6,832 nt of DNA. It comes from an uncultured Leuconostoc sp. Its GTDB lineage: Bacteria; Bacillota; Bacilli; Lactobacillales; Lactobacillaceae. Every line of letters begins with the position of its first letter. The stretch's first letter is position 1. The notes under the pieces were generated by a model, which did not search any database, was not told the origin of the DNA, and worked only from the letters and a program-made list of their open reading frames with translations. The stretch lies in assembly GCA_900554745.1 (NCBI GenBank), contig USIU01000064.1, positions 1 through 6,832 of the forward strand, written 5' to 3'. Positions 1-5,629 of this stretch are shown here, piece by piece. The position numbers were made by a program, and so were the translations under genes.

Positions 1-453
1 CATATGGCGGGCCGTGACGTTAACGGCCAAGCCTTTGGGATGCACAATGCGTTGCATTTCATCAGCAATTAAATGGGTCAAATTTTCTTGTACACTTGGT
101 CGACGGCTTGCCCAATCAACTAAACGTGGGACTTTACTTAAGCCAATAATTTCGCCATCCGGCACGTAAGCCACATCAACCGTGCCAAAAAATGGCAATA
201 AGTGATGTTCACACATGGAATAAAAAGGGATGCCTTCGACAACGACCATGTCAGCATCTTGCGTCGTTTCAAAAAGTTTATAATCCGTAAATGCCGTCTC
301 ACCCGTATGGGCAAAGATTTCAGCGTGTGCTTTCACAACACGTTCTGGTGTTTCAATGACACCGGAACGGTCTGGATTATCCCCAATCGCCGCCAATAAT
401 TCCATGACACCTGCTTGGAGTTTCAAGTTTTGTTCGTTATTAAATGTTTTCAT
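1..453 (-). CDS. folE: GTP cyclohydrolase I, FolE (3' end cut by window edge)
   Basis: FolE converts GTP to 7,8-dihydroneopterin triphosphate plus formate, the first committed step of cytosolic folate synthesis. The 151 visible residues run from ATG at 453 to the window edge; family members are about 190 aa, so roughly 40 C-terminal residues are missing. The family core is present: the zinc-site motif SMCEHHLLPFFG (residues 79-90, Cys81, His83 and His84) and GLSKVPRLVDWASRRPSVQE (104-123). The visible part ends in VTARHM, and in the family the next residue is usually the second zinc cysteine, so that residue lies just outside. The start is firm: a TAG stop lies in frame two codons upstream (457-459). 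The gene overlaps the end of folK by 14 bp, so translation is probably coupled; the Shine-Dalgarno is only a weak GAGAG. It is the third gene of a folB-folK-folE operon. Confidence 0.97.
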   Translation of the reverse strand, partial: MKTFNNEQNLKLQAGVMELLAAIGDNPDRSGVIETPERVVKAHAEIFAHTGETAFTDYKLFETTQDADMVVVEGIPFYSMCEHHLLPFFGTVDVAYVPDGEIIGLSKVPRLVDWASRRPSVQENLTHLIADEMQRIVHPKGLAVNVTARHM

Positions 454-940
454 ATTCTACTCTCGCACCAGTCACAACGCGCACCCAATTGGTGTCGGTC
501 GTGCTAGCTAATAATCGTTCAATTTCATGTCGCCGATCTGCGGCAATCACATCTAAAAGTGGTTGCAACACAAAGCGTCGGTTTGCCATTTCACGGTGCG
601 GAATGGTCAAGATTTCATCTGACCAGACTTCATCCCCGAAAACTAAAATGTCGAGGTCAATCGTGCGTGGTCCCCAATGAATTTGGCGAACACGCTTGAG
701 TTGTTGTTCAATTGCATGTAAGCTGGCCAACAGTTCTGGTGCTGACAAGGTTGTTTCTAATCGGACCGCAATGTTATAAAAATCATCCTGGGCCACGCCA
801 CCCACCGGTTGGGTTTCATAGACTTGGGAGACAGCCGTCACGGTAATGGCTGGCATGGCGTGCAACAATTGCACCCCACGTTGTAGATTGCCTAACCGAT
901 CACCAATGTTAGCCCCCATACTCAAATAAGCCCGTGTCAT
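440..940 (-). CDS. folK: 2-amino-4-hydroxy-6-hydroxymethyl-dihydropteridine pyrophosphokinase (HPPK), FolK
   Basis: FolK transfers pyrophosphate from ATP to 6-hydroxymethyl-7,8-dihydropterin, making the substrate of dihydropteroate synthase. The 166-aa product is of normal family length. It has the N-terminal YLSMGANIGDR (residues 5-15), a YETQPVGG substrate loop (41-48), and the signature WGPRTIDLDIL (89-99), in which Asp95 and Asp97 bind the two magnesium ions. IPH (113-115) and RRFVLQPL (121-128) follow. Trp89, Arg92, Asp95, Asp97, His115 and Arg121 fall at the same numbers as the key E. coli HPPK residues. ATG at 940 overlaps the folB TGA stop (ATGA), and the 3' end overlaps folE by 14 bp, which indicates tight translational coupling. 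It is a separate gene here, not fused to folE as in some lactococci. Confidence 0.97.
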   Translation of the reverse strand: MTRAYLSMGANIGDRLGNLQRGVQLLHAMPAITVTAVSQVYETQPVGGVAQDDFYNIAVRLETTLSAPELLASLHAIEQQLKRVRQIHWGPRTIDLDILVFGDEVWSDEILTIPHREMANRRFVLQPLLDVIAADRRHEIERLLASTTDTNWVRVVTGARVEYENI

Positions 941-1323
941 GCTTCAGCCCACTTTGCTAGGTCATTTGGTGTCCCGCTAACATGAATGACAAATGGATCA
1001 TAGATACCAGGCAATGGGATATAATCCTTGTGGACAGCAACGTCAATTTTATCAACTTGTGGAAATTGGGTTAACAATGCCTCTAACAGCGCATTGGCTA
1101 GACTTTCCATCAAATTGAATTGGCTTGTAGTCGCGATGGCTTCAACCCGCTGATAGACATCAACATATGAAATCGTTGTGCTTAAATCATCATCCTTCAC
1201 CGCCGTTTCAATTGGATAATGGACCGTGACATCCACTGCAATCTGCTGGCCTAATTTCTTTTCTTCATCGAATACGCCGTTATAGGTATAAAACCGCATA
1301 TTCGGCAAATGAATCATTCCCAT
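937..1323 (-). CDS. folB: Dihydroneopterin aldolase, FolB
   Basis: FolB cleaves 7,8-dihydroneopterin to 6-hydroxymethyl-7,8-dihydropterin and glycolaldehyde, and usually also epimerises the substrate. Starting from ATG at 1323 gives 128 aa, close to the usual 115-125. Family marks are YNGVFDEEKKLGQQ (residues 14-27, with the catalytic-region Glu21), ISYVDVYQ (51-58, Tyr53), LMESLANALL (71-80, Glu73 of the pterin anchor) and VHKDYIPLPG (97-106, Lys99). These match the essential Glu22, Tyr54, Glu74 and Lys100 of the S. aureus enzyme with an offset of one. I prefer this start to the upstream in-frame GTG at 1359 because a perfect AAGGAG (1331-1336) lies 7 nt before it, and because the extra 12 residues (including a basic RRRT stretch) match nothing in the family. 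It is the first gene of the operon and ends in an ATGA overlap with folK. Confidence 0.95.
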   Translation of the reverse strand: MGMIHLPNMRFYTYNGVFDEEKKLGQQIAVDVTVHYPIETAVKDDDLSTTISYVDVYQRVEAIATTSQFNLMESLANALLEALLTQFPQVDKIDVAVHKDYIPLPGIYDPFVIHVSGTPNDLAKWAEA

Positions 1324-1337
1324 CGTTCGTCTCCTTA

Positions 1338-1374
1338 GTACATCGTGATGATATGTCACTACGATTATGCGTAC
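1338..1374 (-). promoter_or_regulatory. Leader hairpin just upstream of the folB ribosome binding site
   Basis: In the minus-strand RNA, AUCGU (1365-1361) pairs with ACGAU (1346-1342). An A-C mismatch, a G-U wobble and three more pairs lead to a CAUA loop (1355-1352). Outer GUAC (1374-1371) can pair with GUAC (1341-1338) across a 5-nt bulge. The structure ends one base before AAGGAG, so it could affect ribosome access. It has no U-tract and does not resemble the tetrahydrofolate riboswitch class that precedes some folate genes in Firmicutes. Whether it has a function is inference. Confidence 0.35.
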
Positions 1375-1408
1375 ATACTGCGCATTTATTTTTTACCAAT
1401 CTGAAAAT

Positions 1409-1435
1409 ATTGTACCATAAATCACCTGATGACAA
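1409..1435 (-). promoter_or_regulatory. Candidate sigma-A promoter of the folB-folK-folE operon
   Basis: On the minus strand, TTGTCA (1435-1430) is followed after 15 bp by TACAAT (1414-1409), which is preceded by TGG, giving an extended -10 (TGnTACAAT). The short spacer is compensated by the extended -10; CAATAT, 2 bp further on, would give a 17-bp spacer instead. Transcription would start near 1402 and leave a leader of about 80 nt before folB. The site lies just downstream of the dedA terminator, where an operon promoter is expected. Confidence 0.5.
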
Positions 1436-1483
1436 GACGAATCTCACTGCTTGCATGACCTGACTGATACCCTATGTACAATC

Positions 1484-1523
1484 AAAAAACGTCCAATGCT
1501 GTGGCAACACAGCATTGAACGTT
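1484..1523 (-). terminator. Intrinsic terminator of the dedA gene
   Basis: Beginning 6 nt after the dedA stop codon, the minus-strand transcript folds into a 16-bp stem (1523-1508 with 1503-1488) containing one U-G wobble and closed by a UUGC tetraloop. The 3' arm runs into a U-tract (1489-1484). On the plus strand the wobble becomes a C-A mismatch and there is no T-run, so it is directional and acts on minus-strand transcripts. It separates dedA from the fol operon. Confidence 0.93.
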
Positions 1524-1529
1524 ACTGAC

Positions 1530-2174
1530 TTAACTTTGTTTAGTTTTATTCAGTAGCGTCGAGACCAACATTGGCAAGATTGAAATGAACACAATCCCCA
1601 CCGTAATCAATTCAAAGTTTTGTTTGACCAGCGGAATGGCCCCAAACAAGGCGCCCGCTAACAGCATCAGCACAATCCAACTCGCCCCACCCACCGCATT
1701 ATAACGGGCAAATTTGGCGTATTGCATATGACTCATGCCGGCCAAAAACGGAATAAACGTTCGAACGATTGGTGTAAAACGTGCCAAAATAATGGCACTG
1801 GCACCGTGTTTATCAAAAAAGTTTTGCGACTTTTGCAATTTGTCACGACTAATGAGCTTGGCCCCCCAACGACTCGAAGACAGGACCGGCCCAAAATGTT
1901 CCCCGATTTCAAAATTCACAAAATCGCCTAGGATCGCTGCTGGCACTAATAAGAGCACTAACAGCAAAAAATTCAGACCATTCAACGATAATGTTGACAA
2001 TGAACCCACTAAAAATAGAATCGAATCACCTGGCAAGAACGGCAAGATCACCAGTCCTGTTTCAATAAAGATTAAGGCAAATAAAATCCCATAAACTAAA
2101 ATTGGATTTTGGTGTGCCAGTTGCGGTAAATAAACATTAAAATTGAGTAAACTTGAAATAATCCCTGTTAACAT
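1530..2174 (-). CDS. DedA-family (SNARE-associated/VTT domain) membrane protein
   Basis: This 214-aa polytopic membrane protein belongs to the DedA family, whose members move lipids across the cytoplasmic membrane; Gram-positive UptA-type members recycle undecaprenyl phosphate for cell-wall synthesis. The family signature is intact: IETGLVILPFLPGDS (residues 37-51, Glu38 and Asp50 in the re-entrant loop region) and ARFTPIVRTFIPFLAGMSHM (131-150, Arg132 and Arg138). These correspond to the acidic and arginine residues needed in E. coli YqjA. NAVGGASW (159-166) precedes the last membrane segments. Hydrophobic stretches lie at about 25-48, 52-82, 125-148, 160-182 and 187-207. AAGGA (2188-2184) sits 9 nt before ATG 2174. 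A possible -10 TATACT (2214-2209) lacks a good -35. The gene lies 113 bp downstream of a same-strand gene with no clear terminator between, so cotranscription is possible. The exact lipid substrate cannot be read from sequence. Confidence 0.92.
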   Translation of the reverse strand: MLTGIISSLLNFNVYLPQLAHQNPILVYGILFALIFIETGLVILPFLPGDSILFLVGSLSTLSLNGLNFLLLVLLLVPAAILGDFVNFEIGEHFGPVLSSSRWGAKLISRDKLQKSQNFFDKHGASAIILARFTPIVRTFIPFLAGMSHMQYAKFARYNAVGGASWIVLMLLAGALFGAIPLVKQNFELITVGIVFISILPMLVSTLLNKTKQS

Positions 2175-2287
2175 GTGTTGATATCCTTTTTATGTTCGGT
2201 TTCTCTCAAGTATAGACTGATGTTGCGGATGAAGCTTGATTATTTCCTGATTAAATTCTGATATTTTGTCAGCAAAAACACTTTTTA

Positions 2288-3331
2288 TCACTTAAAATCA
2301 AAGTTTGAAATATCTGTTTGTAAAATCCGATCAATGATGATCGGTGTTTTCTTGCGGTAAGCTTTGGCACCTGATTCAAAAATAAGCCAAATATTATCCC
2401 CTTGAAAATCAATGCCTTCTAAATATGGTGGCAACTGCGCCATCGTCCCAGCATAGGTAAATTCATTTTCTGCCGCATCATACTGGTAACGCATCATAGC
2501 AGCGGGCTGTTTACCATAAGAAAAAGTAATATATAAATTTTCATGATAGAAATTGATACCCTGAATATGACCATTTGTTGTTTTAAGTTGCGTATCACCA
2601 TTCAATTTATCGGTCGGCGCTTGCTTATCTGGATCAGTCACCAACGTATTAGTTGTACGATTAATGGGAAACCGTTGAATCAACCCATTTTTGTTGGCGC
2701 TAAATGTGCCAACCCAGATGGCATCTTGGTAATATTCAATTGTCGCAGCAGTTTTGATATCTGTCAGCGTCATCACATCATCAAACCGCATCAAAATTTG
2801 GTCTTTTTTAGATTTAGTCAGCCGACTGATTTGAATACGCCCTAATTTTGTCACGCCTTGACTATCATCCGATAGATATAGGGTTTGCGTGCGATCGTCA
2901 ATCGTAATCCCGCCAACATGGGCACGGGTTGGTAAGGCAATTGTTTTAATTTGCTGATGGGTTTTGCGGTCAATCACAAATAACACCGAATTTAATTGCT
3001 TCGTATGATCATAAGCACTCACAAAGATATATTTGTCATTTAGCGTAAGGCTTTGCGGCGTCATATTCGTTGTATATTGCCATTGCTTTGTCTTACCAAC
3101 AGAGCGCGCACCCCCTAAGCCAGGTACACCAATTAAATTATTAGCTGTTAATGTCCCGTTATGATTGGCAATTGTTTGATAAAATTCAGGATATTGTCTT
3201 TTAAGATGCTGATCAAGTTGCGCGGCTGGTACTGGTTTAAATCCACGCGTTACTTGTGTTTTCATGATGAAAAAAACACTCCCAACACCTACTAACAACA
3301 CGATAAGCAACCACATTTTATTTAATTTCAT
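2288..3331 (-). CDS. Membrane-anchored extracellular beta-propeller-like protein, function unknown
   Basis: I do not recognise a named gene. The 347-aa protein has a short basic N-terminus (MKLNK), a hydrophobic segment at about residues 7-23 and no lipobox cysteine, so it is either a signal anchor or a secreted protein with a poor cleavage site. The rest is hydrophilic and should lie outside the cell. At least five divergent repeats with a beta-propeller look start near residues 89, 137, 195, 255 and 303. Most show a small-residue turn followed by an aromatic beta strand such as YIFVSAYD, LYLSDD, AIWVGTF, LYITFSYG or NIWLIFESG. This resembles YncE/SMP-30/NHL-type propellers, but no catalytic or metal site is evident. 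The 57-85 region (NGTL, PGLGGARSVGK) is a glycine-rich lead-in. AAGGG (3345-3341) precedes ATG 3331 by 9 nt. It is divergent from the MFS gene and upstream of dedA on the same strand. Existence of the gene is secure; its role is not. Confidence 0.85.
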   Translation of the reverse strand: MKLNKMWLLIVLLVGVGSVFFIMKTQVTRGFKPVPAAQLDQHLKRQYPEFYQTIANHNGTLTANNLIGVPGLGGARSVGKTKQWQYTTNMTPQSLTLNDKYIFVSAYDHTKQLNSVLFVIDRKTHQQIKTIALPTRAHVGGITIDDRTQTLYLSDDSQGVTKLGRIQISRLTKSKKDQILMRFDDVMTLTDIKTAATIEYYQDAIWVGTFSANKNGLIQRFPINRTTNTLVTDPDKQAPTDKLNGDTQLKTTNGHIQGINFYHENLYITFSYGKQPAAMMRYQYDAAENEFTYAGTMAQLPPYLEGIDFQGDNIWLIFESGAKAYRKKTPIIIDRILQTDISNFDFK

Positions 3332-3360
3332 TGTGTCACACCCTTTAAATTTCTACTATT

Positions 3361-3388
3361 ATGATCGTATCATGAGATAGCATCTCAT
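3361..3388. promoter_or_regulatory. Two adjoining operator-like palindromes upstream of the propeller-like gene
   Basis: ATGAGAT-AGC-ATCTCAT (3372-3388) is a perfect 7-3-7 inverted repeat, and ATGAT-CGT-ATCAT (3361-3373) is a perfect 5-3-5 one; they share two bases. Both have ATGA/TCAT outer ends, so they may be two sites for one dimeric regulator. They lie 28-58 bp before the start codon at 3331. As RNA the larger one would be a 7-bp hairpin with a 3-nt loop and no U-tract, so it is not a terminator. Confidence 0.45.
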
Positions 3389-3396
3389 AAATCACA

Positions 3397-3425
3397 ATTT
3401 AATAAATTTTAATCCGACATTGCAA
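3397..3425 (-). promoter_or_regulatory. Weak candidate promoter of the anchored propeller-like gene
   Basis: On the minus strand TTGCAA (3425-3420) is followed after 17 bp by TTAAAT (3402-3397); each matches consensus at four of six positions. Transcription would begin near 3390, directly before the 17-bp palindrome at 3372-3388. An alternative is the extended -10 TGATACGAT (TACGAT at 3370-3365), which has no clear -35. The AT-rich sequence makes either call uncertain. Confidence 0.3.
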
Positions 3426-3431
3426 ACCGAC

Positions 3432-3447
3432 GAATAAAAAATTATTC
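3432..3447. repeat. AT-rich 16-bp inverted repeat in the divergent intergenic region
   Basis: GAATAA-AAAA-TTATTC is a perfect 6-4-6 inverted repeat about midway between the two divergent genes. It has some likeness to Fur/PerR-type boxes but does not match their spaced consensus. In DNA this AT-rich such repeats also arise by chance. Confidence 0.25.
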
Positions 3448-3481
3448 TCATAATATCTGATGACGAATTGGCTCTGAAAAC

Positions 3482-3510
3482 TTGACATGCCAGAAAATTC
3501 ATTATAAACT
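3482..3510 (+). promoter_or_regulatory. Promoter of the MFS transporter gene
   Basis: A perfect -35 box TTGACA (3482-3487) is followed either by TATAAA (3503-3508, 15-bp spacer) or by TAAACT (3505-3510, 17-bp spacer). Transcription would start near 3515-3517, giving a leader of about 90 nt before the start codon at 3607. It is the best promoter match in the intergenic region. Confidence 0.65.
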
Positions 3511-3511
3511 A

Positions 3512-3525
3512 AATGAATTATCATT
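3512..3525. promoter_or_regulatory. Operator-like inverted repeat over the MFS transcription start
   Basis: AATGA-ATTA-TCATT is a perfect 5-4-5 inverted repeat directly after the -10 box, covering the expected start of transcription. That is a typical position for a repressor that blocks initiation, as found for many MarR- and TetR-regulated efflux genes. No regulator gene is present in the window, so the binding protein is unknown. Confidence 0.4.
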
Positions 3526-3538
3526 CAATTTTAATTAC

Positions 3539-3557
3539 TGCAATTGATCGTATTGCA
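3539..3557. repeat. TGCAAT/ATTGCA inverted repeat in the MFS leader
   Basis: TGCAAT and ATTGCA form a perfect 6-bp inverted repeat around a 7-nt spacer, about 25 nt after the expected transcription start. It abuts the terminator-like hairpin, sharing only base 3557. It could be a second operator or a first RNA hairpin in the leader. It does not overlap the terminator arm enough to act as a classical anti-terminator. Confidence 0.35.
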
Positions 3558-3593
3558 AAGCTGGCCTGTCTAGAAAGACACGTCAGCTTTTTT
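3557..3593 (+). terminator. Intrinsic terminator/attenuator in the leader of the MFS gene
   Basis: The plus-strand RNA folds into a 14-position stem (3557-3570 with 3577-3590) with one G-U wobble and one C-C mismatch, a UAGAAA loop, and a run of six U (3588-3593). This is the form of a Rho-independent terminator. It lies between the promoter near 3482 and the MFS start codon, and the Shine-Dalgarno AAGGA begins one base after the U-run. No gene on the plus strand precedes it in the intergenic region, and the minus strand has no T-run here. It would therefore end a transcript of roughly 75-80 nt or attenuate the MFS gene. Confidence 0.7.
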
Positions 3594-3606
3594 AAGGAAT
3601 TTATGC

Positions 3607-4950
3607 ATGACAGAAAAAGTAGCGTTAAAAGAACTTTTGGCAATTGTCGCCCTCTCTGTCGTGGCCTTCTCAGGCATTATGGCTGAAACCGCTATGAATG
3701 TTACCTTTACGGTGTTGTCACAAGAGTTTAATCGCGATTTAAACATGATTCAATGGGTCACGACGCTTTATCTCTTAGCCGTCACCATCATGATTACCAC
3801 CAGTGCCTTTTTGATTAAGCGCTTTAATAGCCGCTGGTTATGGTTGAGTAGTGTGTTCATTTTCCTGATTGGCACCCTACTCAGTGGTTTCGCCCCCACA
3901 CTGATGTGGCTTTTGCTTGGTCGTATCCTAGAAGGCATTGCCGCTGGTATTGCCATGCCGTTAGTCTTCAACTATGTTGTCGATGTCGTCCCTGCTAAAT
4001 ACGTTGGCACTTATATGGGGCTCGCCTCACTGGTGATTGGGTTAGCGCCGTCATTTGGTCCGACTTACGGGGGTGCCTTAGTTGGCATTTTAGGTTGGCG
4101 GTCCATTTTCTTTATCCTATTAATCGCACCATTCGTCTCGTTACTATTGGGTTGGTGGACAATTGGCAAAATTAAACAACCACCCATCACCAAATCCTTT
4201 GATACCGTGGCTTTCACACTTCTCGCTGTGTCGCTAACGGCAGCCTTACTGGTGGTTAATACACTTGAATCCGGCACTTTGAATTGGCCCTATTTAAGCT
4301 TAGCCGTCATCATGTTACTGGCTTTTATTTGGCGAAGCAATACTTCACAAAAAGTATTCTTAAATTTGAAACTGCTGACACAATTAAAATTTGCCGCCTT
4401 ATTGATTGCAATTTCGTTGTATATGTTTGTCATGTTGGGGTTGAATTTAATCATCCCAACCTATCTCCAAAATGTGCAACAGACATCAAGTTTTTGGGCG
4501 GGGTTTGCTTTGTTACCTGGCACCCTATTAGGCGCCTTTTTCAACCCCTTATTTGGTCGTATGTATGACAAAATTGGTGCTAAAATACCGATTTATATGG
4601 GGCATAGCATTTTCACCGTCACGGTTATCGTGTTGACAATGATGACGAAACAGTTAAGTCTCATTTTAGTGATTGTGCTCTACATTTTGTTTATTCTTGG
4701 CCGAAATATGTCGTATACCAATGCCCAAACAGCCGCAATTGCAGAGCAAACTGACGCGGTAAAATCTGACGCGACCGCCATTATTCAATCAACACAAATG
4801 TTTATGGGCGCTTTAGGTACCACAGTTGCCGCACTCCTCCAATCACATGGCGGCGTCTTAATTGGATTTGGTTGCTTTAATTTATTGGCAATTAGTTTAT
4901 CCCTACTCATTTTTAGCCTACTCATTTTTTACTTTAAATCAGCTCGCTAA
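3607..4950 (+). CDS. MFS drug/metabolite efflux transporter, DHA2-type (about 14 membrane segments)
   Basis: This 447-aa membrane protein belongs to the drug:H+ antiporter branch of the major facilitator superfamily and should export toxic or metabolic compounds using the proton gradient. I see about 14 hydrophobic segments, from residue 8 to 444, as in DHA2 members. Family motifs are IMAETAMNVTFTVL in helix 1 (24-37, motif D1-like), GRILEGIAAG (105-114, motif B with Arg106), GLAPSFGPTYGGAL (145-158, the antiporter motif C), and a second-half motif A FGRMYDKIGAK (316-326). The first motif A is degenerate (LIKRFNSRW, 69-77), which is common in this Gram-positive subgroup. AAGGA (3594-3598) lies 8 nt before ATG 3607. 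The gene has its own promoter, operator-like repeats and a leader terminator, and ends at a bidirectional terminator, so it is probably monocistronic and inducible. The substrate cannot be predicted. Confidence 0.92.
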   Translation: MTEKVALKELLAIVALSVVAFSGIMAETAMNVTFTVLSQEFNRDLNMIQWVTTLYLLAVTIMITTSAFLIKRFNSRWLWLSSVFIFLIGTLLSGFAPTLMWLLLGRILEGIAAGIAMPLVFNYVVDVVPAKYVGTYMGLASLVIGLAPSFGPTYGGALVGILGWRSIFFILLIAPFVSLLLGWWTIGKIKQPPITKSFDTVAFTLLAVSLTAALLVVNTLESGTLNWPYLSLAVIMLLAFIWRSNTSQKVFLNLKLLTQLKFAALLIAISLYMFVMLGLNLIIPTYLQNVQQTSSFWAGFALLPGTLLGAFFNPLFGRMYDKIGAKIPIYMGHSIFTVTVIVLTMMTKQLSLILVIVLYILFILGRNMSYTNAQTAAIAEQTDAVKSDATAIIQSTQMFMGALGTTVAALLQSHGGVLIGFGCFNLLAISLSLLIFSLLIFYFKSAR

Positions 4951-4962
4951 ACCGGCACAACG

Positions 4963-5015
4963 CCACATAAAAAAGGCACACAATTTTTCGAAAAATTGTG
5001 TGCCTTTTTGTGTGG
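4963..5015. terminator. Bidirectional intrinsic terminator built on a perfect 40-bp palindrome
   Basis: Positions 4970-4989 and 4990-5009 are exact reverse complements. As RNA this gives an 18-bp stem with a UCGA loop, beginning with A-rich and ending with U-rich sequence on both strands. CCACA (4963-4967) and TGTGG (5011-5015) can extend the stem across a small asymmetric loop. It serves the MFS gene from the left (stop at 4950) and trpG from the right (stop at 5048). Confidence 0.95.
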
Positions 5016-5047
5016 TTAGGTTGCTCTCAAGTGTCAGCTTCAACCTG

Positions 5048-5629
5048 TCAGTGATGACTCGTTTGCGCGATAACTAAAGCAACAAAACGTTGAATCATTT
5101 GTGTCCCCGCCGGTGTCCCGATTGATTCTGGATGAAATTGGTAACCAAAGATCGGCAAATCACGATGTTGCATAGCCATCACTTCATGATCATCCATTGC
5201 AATACCCGTTATAATAAAATTCTTCGGCATTTGATCTGCCGGAATAATCAATGAATGGTAGCGCATTACCGGCGTTTGTTCCGCTATCATCAATGGTGAT
5301 GGTGCAATCGTTACCATATCTGAAATTTTGCCATGACGCACTTGTTTGGCGTGGGTCACTGTGCCACCAAAAACTTCCCCAATCGCTTGGTGTCCCAAGC
5401 AGATGCCTAACATAGGCACCTGAGTTGCAAATTCTCGAATGAGTGCCGGCATCATACCAGCCTGCTCTGGTCGTCCAGGACCAGGGGAAAAAATAATACC
5501 TGCAGCTTGTCGTGCAATCGACCGCAAAGACGGATCATCATTGCGTAGCACTTTAACCCGCGTATATTGCCCAACAATTTGTGCCAAATTATACGTGAAG
5601 GAGTCATAATTGTCCACAATTAAAATCAT
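5048..5629 (-). CDS. trpG: Anthranilate synthase glutamine amidotransferase subunit, TrpG (PabA-like)
   Basis: This class I glutamine amidotransferase releases ammonia from glutamine and channels it to the chorismate-binding partner subunit. At 193 aa it is of normal length and covers the whole domain. It begins with ILIVDNYDSFTYNL (residues 2-15), has the oxyanion-loop motif SPGPGRP (48-54), the nucleophile motif GICLGHQAIG (75-84, Cys77), RYHSL (123-127), and FHPES (165-169) with His166 and Glu168 completing the triad. ATG 5629 overlaps the TGA of the upstream trpE (ATGA), so the two subunits are translationally coupled. A GGGGG stretch about 7 nt before the start may serve as ribosome binding site. 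TrpG and PabA cannot be told apart reliably from sequence, and in some Firmicutes one protein serves both enzymes. The TrpG name rests on the partner gene. Confidence 0.93.
   Translation of the reverse strand: MILIVDNYDSFTYNLAQIVGQYTRVKVLRNDDPSLRSIARQAAGIIFSPGPGRPEQAGMMPALIREFATQVPMLGICLGHQAIGEVFGGTVTHAKQVRHGKISDMVTIAPSPLMIAEQTPVMRYHSLIIPADQMPKNFIITGIAMDDHEVMAMQHRDLPIFGYQFHPESIGTPAGTQMIQRFVALVIAQTSHH

Noticed and set aside
202..399. Open frames antisense to folE, folK, dedA, the propeller-like gene, the MFS gene and trpE (for example 202-399, 444-680, 1735-2094, 2543-2845, 4065-4277)
   Set aside because: They are shadows of clear protein families on the other strand, with no family resemblance or ribosome binding sites of their own.
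1324..1359. N-terminal extension of FolB from GTG 1359
   Set aside because: It has no proper ribosome binding site, overlaps a leader hairpin and the AAGGAG of the internal ATG, and makes the protein longer than the family norm.
1360..1483. Tetrahydrofolate riboswitch or T-box upstream of folB
   Set aside because: The leader is only about 80 nt and shows neither the conserved helices of a THF riboswitch nor a T-box sequence.
2221..2287. Possible terminator between the propeller-like gene and dedA
   Set aside because: Only a 4-bp CTGA/TCAG stem around AT-rich sequence is present, without a proper U-tract; too weak to call.
3544..3573. A 9-codon frame from TTG 3544 whose stop (TAG) falls in the terminator loop
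   Set aside because: Its position would suit an attenuation peptide, but there is no ribosome binding site and TTG is a rare start.
3513..3602. An open frame starting at ATG 3513 that runs through the MFS leader and into the 5' end of the MFS gene
   Set aside because: The ATG lies at or before the expected transcription start and has no Shine-Dalgarno. The frame has no family resemblance, so a leader peptide is not supported.
4284..4568. Plus-strand frames 4284-4568 and 4862-5077 overlapping the MFS gene in another frame
   Set aside because: They overlap a well-supported membrane protein; the second runs through the terminator palindrome. Neither looks like a real protein.
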